Source of the DNA: a bacterium
GTDB taxonomy: Bacteria; Patescibacteria; Dojkabacteria; JAKAPS01; JAJZLI01
DNA: 5,550 nucleotides
NCBI GenBank assembly: GCA_021846685.1
Contig: JAJZWL010000017.1
Location: 1 to 5,550 of the forward strand
Direction of reading: 5' to 3'
A program made the translations under genes and the position numbers. The notes under the pieces were generated by a model that was not told the origin of the DNA, made no database searches, and saw only the letters and a list, made by a program, of their open reading frames with translations. Positions 1 to 5,256 of the stretch are shown piece by piece; positions within the stretch are counted from its first letter, which is position 1; every line of letters begins with the position of its first letter.

Positions 1-965
1 TATTATTTTCTATATTTATAGTTGCTCTGATTTCAGCCTTAATCTTTGGTGGCTCTCTTTTTGCTTGGACTTCAATACAAGAATATATTCTTATAGCAAT
101 TTTTGTAGTGTTTCTTACTATATTTATTATATTTGAATCAAAGAATAAATCACCATTATTACCTTTGCATCTATTTAAAAATAAATCTTTTGTATTAGTG
201 AATATAGTAGCTTTTTTAACATCTTTCGGATTTTTAGGAGGAGTAGTATATTTACCTATCTATTTCCAATATGTAAGAGGGGTTTCTCCTACACTTTCTG
301 GAGTATATTTACTCTCCTTAGTAATAGGTTTAATAATAGCTTCAATTGGAGGAGGATTGCTTTTAACTAAATTTGGGAAATATAAGGTGTTAATATTGGC
401 AGCTACTGTTGTAGCAGGTATAGGATTCTTATTCCTGTCTACGGTAACAGTTCATATTAATATGTATCTTTATAGTCTATATATGTTTATAACAGGATTA
501 GGATTAGGAGTACTATTGCCAATTCTTACTATTGTTGCACAGAATTATTTCAATGCAGGTGATGTAGGGCTAGTTACTGGTACTATACAATTTTTTAGAA
601 ATATTGCTAGTGCAGTGGGGCTTGCTGCTATGGGGACTATACTTAATAATACTTTAGTAGCAAATTTTAATAGTAATAAACCAAAGAATTTACCTGCTGT
701 GTTTTCTCACAAATATGAGGCAATTAAGAAATCTTTTAGCAGTTCTAGTGAGTCTTTTTCAACAAGTGTTTCAAAACCTAAAAATTTGCCTTCATATCTG
801 TTAAAATATGTAAATGAGATTACAGCTGCTATTTTAAAATCTTTAACAAGTTCTATAGGATCTATTTTGTTGTTTTCTGGTATCGTTGTTCTTATAGCAG
901 TATTTTTTGTTATCTTTATAAAACAAATACCATTGAGAACTACAGATAAACATTTAGTTGAATAA
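1..965 (+). CDS. DHA2 (EmrB/QacA-like) MFS multidrug efflux transporter, 5'-truncated
   Basis: The frame is open from base 3, the first full codon, to the TAA at 963-965. That gives 320 residues, and the true start lies outside the window. The GTG at 108 is an internal codon, because family-like sequence (ISALIFGGSLFAW) precedes it. What remains is about eight hydrophobic segments, matching TM7-14 of 14-TM drug:H+ antiporters. Family-typical stretches are the link PLLPLHLFKNKSF, the helix NIVAFLTSFGFLGGVVYLPIYFQ followed by RGVSPTLSG, GLGLGVLLPI, and GTIQFFRNIASAVG. A long polar, Ser-rich loop of about 65 residues lies between the last two helices, as in QacA/EmrB relatives. It contains the hexapeptide KPKNLP twice (678-695 and 774-791). 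Residues of the N-terminal half that carry motif A are not visible. Expected role: plasma-membrane export of hydrophobic drugs or dyes driven by the proton gradient; the substrate cannot be predicted. The next gene, a MarR repressor 9 nt downstream, is probably co-transcribed and may regulate it. Confidence 0.93.
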   Translation, partial: LFSIFIVALISALIFGGSLFAWTSIQEYILIAIFVVFLTIFIIFESKNKSPLLPLHLFKNKSFVLVNIVAFLTSFGFLGGVVYLPIYFQYVRGVSPTLSGVYLLSLVIGLIIASIGGGLLLTKFGKYKVLILAATVVAGIGFLFLSTVTVHINMYLYSLYMFITGLGLGVLLPILTIVAQNYFNAGDVGLVTGTIQFFRNIASAVGLAAMGTILNNTLVANFNSNKPKNLPAVFSHKYEAIKKSFSSSSESFSTSVSKPKNLPSYLLKYVNEITAAILKSLTSSIGSILLFSGIVVLIAVFFVIFIKQIPLRTTDKHLVE

Positions 966-974
966 AAAATATAT

Positions 975-1382
975 ATGAATAGTATAGAAGATAATATTAT
1001 AGACTTAATAATGGAGATAAAAACTAATTTTATCTATGGGAGTAATTTTGTCTCCTCTATTTTACTTTTAAAAATTATAAGTGAGAATAAGAATCTTAGA
1101 GTTATAGATATTTCTAAAAAAATGAATATCTCTCCTCCATCAGTTACTGAAGCATTAACTAAGCTTGAAAATAAAGGTTTTATAAAAAGAGAAGAAGGTG
1201 ATAATAAACGAGAAAAAATTATATCATTAACTCATGAAGGAAAGAATAAAACAAAAGAATTATCTTCTCTTATGAGGATTGAGATGAAAGATAAAATTTC
1301 AGTACTGTCAAAAGAAGATAAATTAAAACTAAAAGAAAATTTGTTTTCAATAATAGCTATTTTAAAGAAAATTGAAAATTAA
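975..1382 (+). CDS. MarR-family winged-helix transcriptional regulator
   Basis: A 135-residue protein, within the usual MarR length. Residues 43-65 form a helix-turn-helix (IDISKKMNISPPSVTEALTKLE), with S53-P-P-S-V-T resembling the recognition helix of MarR proteins. Residues 66-88 form the wing: NKGFIKREEGDNKREKIISL followed by THEGK, matching the family pattern of the D-x-R wing plus 'LT..G'. Flanking N- and C-terminal helices (about 1-35 and 90-135) would form the dimerisation domain. The protein is expected to act as a dimeric DNA-binding repressor released by small ligands. Lying 9 nt behind an efflux transporter, it most likely controls that operon; the operator would be upstream of the window. 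No good Shine-Dalgarno precedes the ATG (only A/T-rich bases), so translation may be coupled to the transporter stop codon. The in-frame ATG at 1011 is an alternative start but would remove part of the first helix. No strong terminator follows. Confidence 0.93.
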   Translation: MNSIEDNIIDLIMEIKTNFIYGSNFVSSILLLKIISENKNLRVIDISKKMNISPPSVTEALTKLENKGFIKREEGDNKREKIISLTHEGKNKTKELSSLMRIEMKDKISVLSKEDKLKLKENLFSIIAILKKIEN

Positions 1383-1410
1383 ACCATAACCCTTAGATGT
1401 ATATTATAAG

Positions 1411-1439
1411 TTGATATTATACCCATTTTGTAATATAAT
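1411..1439 (+). promoter_or_regulatory. Sigma-70/sigma-A type promoter for the glycosyltransferase operon
   Basis: A -35 box TTGATA (1411-1416) and a perfect -10 box TATAAT (1434-1439) are separated by exactly 17 bp. Transcription should start near 1446. That leaves an untranslated leader of about 145 nt before the ATG at 1591, unusually long next to the nearly leaderless genes further downstream. Confidence 0.8.
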
Positions 1440-1445
1440 GTGCGC

Positions 1446-1469
1446 AGAATAAAGTTTGTACTTTATTTT
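1446..1469 (+). other. Hairpin at the predicted 5' end of the operon mRNA
   Basis: The arms AATAAAGT (1448-1455) and ACTTTATT (1460-1467) pair perfectly around the loop TTGT. One G-U and one A-U pair extend the stem to 10 bp (1446-1469). A T-rich tract (about 1466-1488) follows. The stem starts at the predicted transcription start, so it could protect the 5' end. For transcripts reading in from the MarR gene it could act as a weak terminator, but with few G-C pairs termination would be poor. Confidence 0.5.
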
Positions 1470-1481
1470 ATTTAATATTTT

Positions 1482-1540
1482 TTATTTACTATGTATGAAT
1501 GGCTTTCAAGTCAGTAGTACTGGTAAGTAAATAATCCGGT
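1482..1540 (+). promoter_or_regulatory. Candidate structured leader RNA with pseudoknot (possible riboswitch-like element)
   Basis: Three mutually compatible helices lie in the long leader. P1 pairs TTATTTACT (1482-1490) with AGTAAATAA (1526-1534), 9 bp. P2 pairs TGGCT (1500-1504) with AGTCA (1509-1513), 5 bp with one G-U and the tetraloop TTCA. A pseudoknot pairs ACTGG (1519-1523) with CCGGT (1536-1540), 5 bp with one G-U, and interlocks with P1. The segment also carries the 11-bp palindrome CAGTAGTACTG (1513-1523, minus one flanking base) and a direct repeat C(T/C)GGTAAGT at 1520-1528 and 1536-1544, so protein operators are an alternative. A weak pairing of TTCTTTT (1544-1550) with AAAGGGA (1572-1578) could hide the ribosome binding site. 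I do not recognise a known riboswitch class. The P1 and PK pairings are seen in the sequence; function is inference. Confidence 0.45.
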
Positions 1541-1590
1541 AAGTTCTTTTACAAACAAATAAGCAATAAATAAAGGGAGATTATGAGATT

Positions 1591-3009
1591 ATGGGATTGG
1601 TTAATGCAATTTCTTACAATAGAGATGAATACTCTAGTAAGAAAGCAAATATATTTAGAGTTAGTATTACAAAATTTATAATACTTTTTATTATTTTAGG
1701 TATAATATCCTGGGAAATTACAGGTGCTTCTCGAGACCAAGGTATAAATATTTATGTTACATTAATTTGGAGTTTAAATGTTCCATTGGCTATAGTTTGT
1801 TTTTTAGGAATATTAAATTCTAAAAGAAAAAATATTCAACCTTCGATATTTAAAGATAAAATTGATGAGAAAGTAATAATTGTTATTCCTTCAATTGCCA
1901 GATTAGATGTTTTACCTGCTTTATATAGAGTTATTGATTCTGTGAAATCTTATGCACCTTCTAATTTAAATAATTTTAGAATAGATGTTGTTGTAGATGA
2001 AGGATCGGATGGGATATCTTTACTTAAAGAACAGTATGGATCTGATTTGGATATTCAAATACTTGTGGTTCCAGAAGATTATAGGTTACCTAATGGAACT
2101 AAATATAAAGCTAGAGCTGCGGCATATGCTTTATCTATAAGGTCAGAGCAAGGTGATAATACTAAAGAACAATGGATTTATCATTTAGATGATGATACTT
2201 CTATCAGAGGGGATACAATTTCGGCTATTGCAGAATTTATTCGTAATAAAGGAGATAAGCTTTATCTTGCTCAAGGAGTATTAACATTTCCTTATGAAAG
2301 ATCAAGAAGTCATATAAGTAAATTTGCTGATTCAATAAGACCAATAGATGATATTTCCAAGTTTTTTATATTTACTGGTAGAGGAAATCCTAAGATGGGT
2401 CTTCATGGAGAACATTTACTCATTAGAGCAGATATTGAAGAAGAAATAGGTTGGGACTTCGGAAAATCAGTTAAGGTTGAAGATGCATATTTTGCTATGT
2501 TTTTTTCAATTAAGTATCCTGAAAAATCTGGATTTCTTAATGGAGCTACATACGGATCATCACCTTCAAGTGTAAAAGACTTATTAAAACAAAGAAGAAG
2601 ATGGGCTTCTGGTCTAATCTCTTTAATGTTAGATAATTCAATTGCATTAAAAAATAAATGGATATTGTCTTATGCTGTAATAATTTGGATGATAGGGTTT
2701 ATACAGAATGTATGGATTGTCATTCTTGTCGCAATATTATTGGGTGAGAATACAGCTCCTATGTCTAAGTGGATTATATTGTTATGGACTTTTAATATAG
2801 CCTATCAAATGTGGAGTTATATGGAAGGATCAAAGATTAATCTATATGTATCAGATAATAAAAATTATGTACATATAATTTTTATGACGATTATATCAAT
2901 ACCTGGCATATTTTTTATATCTTTAGTTGAGTCCTTCGCATCTCTCTTAGGTTTAATAGAGTTCTTAAAACGCAAAGAAGGTTTTGATGTTATCAGTAAG
3001 AAAGTATAA
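1591..3009 (+). CDS. Egghead-like GT2 membrane glycosyltransferase (putative beta-mannosyl/polysaccharide synthase)
   Basis: A 472-residue protein. Two N-terminal membrane segments (about 25-43 and 53-75) precede a cytosolic GT-A domain (about 90-340) and about four C-terminal hydrophobic segments (358-384, 394-411, 427-446, 447-459). GT2 motifs are all present: V-V-D136-E-G-S-D140 (nucleotide-binding Asp), HLD200-D-D202 (metal-binding DxD), GLHGEH (270-275), the catalytic-base region VE297-D298-AYFAM, and Q334-R-R-R-W338, the signature of processive beta-glycosyltransferases. The order 'HLDDDT... LHGEHLLIRADIE...WDFG....ED.YFAM...QRRRW' and the C-terminal 'KEGFDVI' resemble Drosophila Egghead (beta-1,4-mannosyltransferase) and its bacterial relatives. 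It is expected to add sugar from a nucleotide-sugar at the inner face of the membrane; the sugar is uncertain. GGAG at 1576-1579 lies 11 nt before this ATG. An out-of-frame ATG at 1583 shares the same site. The gene overlaps the lipoprotein gene by 23 bp, so the two are translationally linked. Confidence 0.85.
   Translation: MGLVNAISYNRDEYSSKKANIFRVSITKFIILFIILGIISWEITGASRDQGINIYVTLIWSLNVPLAIVCFLGILNSKRKNIQPSIFKDKIDEKVIIVIPSIARLDVLPALYRVIDSVKSYAPSNLNNFRIDVVVDEGSDGISLLKEQYGSDLDIQILVVPEDYRLPNGTKYKARAAAYALSIRSEQGDNTKEQWIYHLDDDTSIRGDTISAIAEFIRNKGDKLYLAQGVLTFPYERSRSHISKFADSIRPIDDISKFFIFTGRGNPKMGLHGEHLLIRADIEEEIGWDFGKSVKVEDAYFAMFFSIKYPEKSGFLNGATYGSSPSSVKDLLKQRRRWASGLISLMLDNSIALKNKWILSYAVIIWMIGFIQNVWIVILVAILLGENTAPMSKWIILLWTFNIAYQMWSYMEGSKINLYVSDNKNYVHIIFMTIISIPGIFFISLVESFASLLGLIEFLKRKEGFDVISKKV
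2978..2981 (+). promoter_or_regulatory. Shine-Dalgarno site that fixes the lipoprotein start
   Basis: AAGG (in the context AAAGAAGG) lies 5 nt before the ATG at 2987, inside the glycosyltransferase gene. A TTG at 2984 is in frame immediately upstream but sits only 2 nt from the site, so the ATG at 2987 is the better start. Confidence 0.65.
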
Positions 3010-4105
3010 TAATATAGTTAAATTATTTTTAATTGCTATATTATGTTTATTTCTATTGTCAAGTTGTAATAGTAAACATGGTGAGAAAAACAAAATACCG
3101 CAAAAAAGTAATGGGAATATTAAAGTAAATTTAAAAAAGACTAACCATGTCTCTGAATTGCCTGTAGTCCCAAAATATCAAAAAGGTGTAAATCTTTTAT
3201 TATATGGACAATATTCTGATATAAGCAGTATTTCAAATAAACTTTTTCAGAATCTTAAACGTATAGGAGTAAATAGTATTAATTTGAATTTTCCTTTTTA
3301 TATGAAAGATTTAAATTCATCTTCTGTTTACACAAATAATGTTACACCTACAAATAAAGAAATTGGTATTATTATCTCTGAAGCTCACAAATATGGTTTA
3401 TATACTAATATAAGACCTATTTTGGATGGAGCTAATTTAGGTACGGGTTGGAGAGGAGTTATTGCACCAAATAATGTGAATAATTGGTTTAAATCATACA
3501 CTCAAATGATTGTTGGTTATGCAAAATTATCACAAGAAATAGGTGCAAATACTCTTACTATCGGTGTTGAATTGACATCTATGGATGGCTATACTGCAAA
3601 TTGGGATAATCTAATATCACAAGTAAGAGATGTCTTTAAAGGTAATCTTACTTATTCTAGTAATTGGACTCCGCAGATAATATCTACTTCTGTCCAGTTT
3701 TGGAATAAGCTAAATTTTATTAGTACTGATGTTTTTATTCCTGTACATGGAACTGTTATAAGTAGTATGGCTCAACAAATAGTAAAATCTTTAACTCAAT
3801 TTAATGCTGTTTATGCTGATTATAAAATACCAATTATAGTTAGTGAAGTAGGGGCTATATCTCAAGTAGGTTCATATAAAGAACCTTGGGTTTGGAATGT
3901 AGGTACTCCATATAGTGGCTCTTCTCAGGCTGATTATTATAAAGCTTTTTTTATGGCTTTAAAACATTATTCCTGTGTTAGTGGTGTCTATATTTGGGAT
4001 ATCCCCTATAATCAATTATCAGGTAATTATAATCCACAAACGGATATTGGATATAACCCTTTAGGAAAGAAAGCTGAGGTTGTTATGCAACAAGAATTTT
4101 ATTAA
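2987..4105 (+). CDS. Lipoprotein glycoside hydrolase, GH113-like (putative beta-mannanase)
   Basis: A 372-residue protein from the ATG at 2987. Residues 1-26 are a lipoprotein signal peptide (basic N-terminus R5-K6, hydrophobic core, lipobox L24-S-S-C27), so the mature protein is lipid-anchored outside the cytoplasmic membrane. A polar linker (28-62) leads into one (beta/alpha)8-type domain starting KGVNLLLYG. Motifs fit clan GH-A and most closely GH113: IGVE195-LTSMDG...W..LI..VR (putative acid/base Glu195), LTYSSNW (221-227), FISTD248VF, and PIIVSE287-VG (putative nucleophile). A terminal GVYIWDIPY strand corresponds to the conserved aromatic strand 8. Characterised GH113 enzymes are endo-beta-1,4-mannanases. 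Overlap with the upstream glycosyltransferase suggests the enzyme trims, releases or edits the polymer that synthase makes, as BcsZ or PelA do in other synthase systems; dietary mannan degradation is the alternative. Family assignment is by motif recall, not search. Confidence 0.82.
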   Translation: MLSVRKYNNIVKLFLIAILCLFLLSSCNSKHGEKNKIPQKSNGNIKVNLKKTNHVSELPVVPKYQKGVNLLLYGQYSDISSISNKLFQNLKRIGVNSINLNFPFYMKDLNSSSVYTNNVTPTNKEIGIIISEAHKYGLYTNIRPILDGANLGTGWRGVIAPNNVNNWFKSYTQMIVGYAKLSQEIGANTLTIGVELTSMDGYTANWDNLISQVRDVFKGNLTYSSNWTPQIISTSVQFWNKLNFISTDVFIPVHGTVISSMAQQIVKSLTQFNAVYADYKIPIIVSEVGAISQVGSYKEPWVWNVGTPYSGSSQADYYKAFFMALKHYSCVSGVYIWDIPYNQLSGNYNPQTDIGYNPLGKKAEVVMQQEFY

Positions 4106-4119
4106 TTCCGGAAAAACTT

Positions 4120-4171
4120 GGGCAAATCTATTTTTTTTATATCTTTTGATATTTAAATTATGGATTTGTCC
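4120..4171 (+). other. Long interrupted hairpin abutting the ribozyme
   Basis: GGGCAAATCTAT (4120-4131) pairs with ATGGATTTGTCC (4160-4171) over 12 contiguous positions, two of them G-U. Inside it, T4134-4136 pair with A4155-4157, and ATATC (4139-4143) pairs with GATAT (4148-4152) around a TTTT loop, with 2x2 internal loops between. The last paired base (4171) is directly followed by stem III of the hammerhead (4172), so the two helices could stack. The two G-U pairs preserve RNA rather than DNA pairing, which argues for a transcribed structure. It begins 15 nt after the hydrolase stop codon. A terminator role is possible but weak, since only TTTCTC follows. Confidence 0.65.
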
Positions 4172-4222
4172 TTTCTCATCAAGTGTGTGCTTGATCTGAT
4201 GAGTCAAAAATGACGAAAGAAA
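4172..4222 (+). ncRNA. Type III hammerhead self-cleaving ribozyme
   Basis: All invariant hammerhead elements are present in the correct order. Stem III: TTTCT (4172-4176) with AGAAA (4218-4222), 5 bp. Cleavage triplet C-U-C (4175-4177), with scission predicted after C4177. Stem I: ATCAAG (4178-4183) with CTTGAT (4190-4195), 6 bp, loop TGTGTG. Core CTGATGA (4196-4202). Stem II: GTCA (4203-4206) with TGAC (4211-4214), 4 bp, loop AAAA. Second core GAAA (4215-4218), whose last A pairs with U4176. Stem III is the open helix, which defines type III. The 13-nt core plus 15 matched pairs would be extremely unlikely by chance. It lies 66 nt after the hydrolase stop and upstream of the next promoter, so it would cleave the 3' untranslated region of the operon transcript. 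Activity has not been shown; stem III is short and A-U rich. Confidence 0.9.
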
Positions 4223-4237
4223 AATATTATATAGGTG

Positions 4238-4266
4238 TTGAGCCTATAGAGTTTTTATAGTATAAT
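4238..4266 (+). promoter_or_regulatory. Promoter predicting a leaderless mRNA for the 4273 gene
   Basis: A -35-like TTGAGC (4238-4243) and a perfect TATAAT (4261-4266) are separated by 17 bp. The expected start (A4271-A4273) coincides with the ATG at 4273, so the transcript would have 0-2 nt of leader. No Shine-Dalgarno lies near the ATG, which fits. The -35 starts 15 nt after the ribozyme ends, so the ribozyme is not part of this transcript. Confidence 0.75.
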
Positions 4267-4272
4267 GTATAA

Positions 4273-5130
4273 ATGGAAAGTTATAGAGATATAATTCGTG
4301 AACAAAGAGGTTTTAAAGATACTGAACAGGATCGATCTCTTACTGGGTATTTGGGAAAAGATAAAGATTATCTTTATGATAGGTTAGATAGAAATGTGGA
4401 ATTTTTACAGGAACAAAATAGGGAGTTCTTAGAAAAGTATATAGATCCATTATTTAATCAAGATGAAGGATATTTAAGACAAATTTCAAAAGATTCAGCT
4501 TTTAAAGTATATAAATCTGGACTGGAGTCATATTTAAAACTTCATTATAGAGCGAACAGTAGGGATGAACTATTATCAGATATATATATAAGAAGATTCA
4601 TAATAGGTTATACAAATGATTTTCTTATGAATTTAAAAATATCGGAAAATATTGGTTTATCTCCAAGTGTTGGTTTAGAGATTGCAGGTCTTTCATATAG
4701 AAATGATCCAAGATTATTATTTGAAATAATGAAAAAATATCCCAATTTAGATAAATACATCATAAGGTATGCAGTAGTTGATCATCCTTGTGATTCTATT
4801 GGATTTATAGAAAAAATTATATCAAACCAAAATATATTACATGAGAGGTATCCAGATTTACCATTATCTGTAATAAATACTGCCTCAATAGGTCATATTA
4901 ATAGTCCTGTTGAATTTATAGATCAATTGTTATCACAATTAATGATTTTTCATGAGAAATACCCTGAGGTTGACGAAAGTTTATTGTTACGTGCACTATT
5001 AAGTTTTTATAAAGATCCTGAGACATTCATATTAAGAGTGCTTGAAAATATTGAGAGATTAAAAATTGAAAAACCTGAATCAGGAATACATCAAATTAAA
5101 AAGGATGCTCAGCACAATCTATATATTTAA
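4273..5130 (+). CDS. Uncharacterised protein with 37-residue helical repeats
   Basis: I do not recognise this 285-residue protein. It has no signal peptide or membrane segment, is highly charged and is probably cytosolic. Residues 1-60 are polar and rich in E/Q/R (RSLTGYLGKDKDYLYDRLDR, then VEFLQEQNREFLEKYI), likely long helices. Residues 129-266 contain tandem repeats of exactly 37 residues in register. Repeat tyrosines fall at 156, 193 and 230 (each followed by P) and repeat alanines at 167, 204 and 241. 'DHP', 'NSP' and 'KDP' turns precede an F-I motif at 178, 215 and 252. A shorter, degenerate unit precedes them (A138, NDP at 144-146). The pattern implies pairs of antiparallel helices, as in HEAT/TPR-type solenoids, so protein binding is plausible. 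It is preceded by its own promoter 6 nt before the ATG and has no Shine-Dalgarno, so it is predicted to be leaderless. Nothing links it functionally to the polysaccharide genes upstream. Confidence 0.85.
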   Translation: MESYRDIIREQRGFKDTEQDRSLTGYLGKDKDYLYDRLDRNVEFLQEQNREFLEKYIDPLFNQDEGYLRQISKDSAFKVYKSGLESYLKLHYRANSRDELLSDIYIRRFIIGYTNDFLMNLKISENIGLSPSVGLEIAGLSYRNDPRLLFEIMKKYPNLDKYIIRYAVVDHPCDSIGFIEKIISNQNILHERYPDLPLSVINTASIGHINSPVEFIDQLLSQLMIFHEKYPEVDESLLLRALLSFYKDPETFILRVLENIERLKIEKPESGIHQIKKDAQHNLYI

Positions 5131-5135
5131 AATAA

Positions 5136-5191
5136 AATTTATATATTTTTTACTATATTAATAGTACTTTAATATTTAAAATATATAAATT
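5136..5191 (+). repeat. Long AT-only interrupted inverted repeat (possible terminator or cruciform)
   Basis: Perfect 14-bp arms AATTTATATATTTT (5136-5149) and AAAATATATAAATT (5178-5191) enclose a second perfect 6-bp hairpin, TACTAT/ATAGTA (5151-5156 with 5161-5166), loop ATTA. The outer arms contain no G or C. It starts 5 nt after the stop of the preceding gene, where a terminator is expected, and reads similarly on both strands. It could end transcription weakly, protect the mRNA 3' end, or extrude as a cruciform. The base composition raises the chance of coincidental pairing. Confidence 0.5.
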
Positions 5192-5219
5192 ATTATCTAT
5201 TATTTAAAGATTATGATAT

Positions 5220-5248
5220 TTGCAAATGGAGAACAATTACATTATAAT
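5220..5248 (+). promoter_or_regulatory. Promoter predicting a leaderless mRNA for the 5257 gene
   Basis: TTGCAA (5220-5225) and a perfect TATAAT (5243-5248) are separated by 17 bp. The start should fall at about A5254-A5257, 0-3 nt before the ATG at 5257. GGAG (5228-5231) lies about 25 nt upstream of the ATG, too far to serve as a Shine-Dalgarno. The arrangement repeats that of the previous gene. Confidence 0.75.
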
Positions 5249-5256
5249 GAAACATT

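Noticed and set aside
108..110. GTG as the start of the transporter gene
   Set aside because: The frame is open back to base 3 and encodes a further membrane helix typical of the family, so the gene begins outside the window.
1482..1545. A c-di-GMP-II riboswitch, suggested by ATGAATGG, TTTCAA and AGTAGTAC in the leader
   Set aside because: The spacing between these pieces is far too short for that class and the conserved 3' AACCGACC-like segment is absent.
1583..1681. A 32-codon out-of-frame reading frame overlapping the glycosyltransferase start
   Set aside because: Its ATG is only 3 nt from the GGAG, too close for efficient initiation, and the peptide has no recognisable character. A regulatory overlap is not excluded.
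2984..2986. TTG as the start of the lipoprotein
   Set aside because: The adjacent ATG at 2987 has better spacing from AAGG (5 nt) and is the commoner codon.
4106..4113. TTCCGGAA palindrome just after the hydrolase stop codon
   Set aside because: Eight bases with no loop and no partner site; it is too short to call an operator.
4131..4138. The T8 run as an intrinsic terminator after the hydrolase gene
   Set aside because: No G/C-rich hairpin directly precedes it. The T tract lies inside the loop side of the 4120-4171 hairpin.
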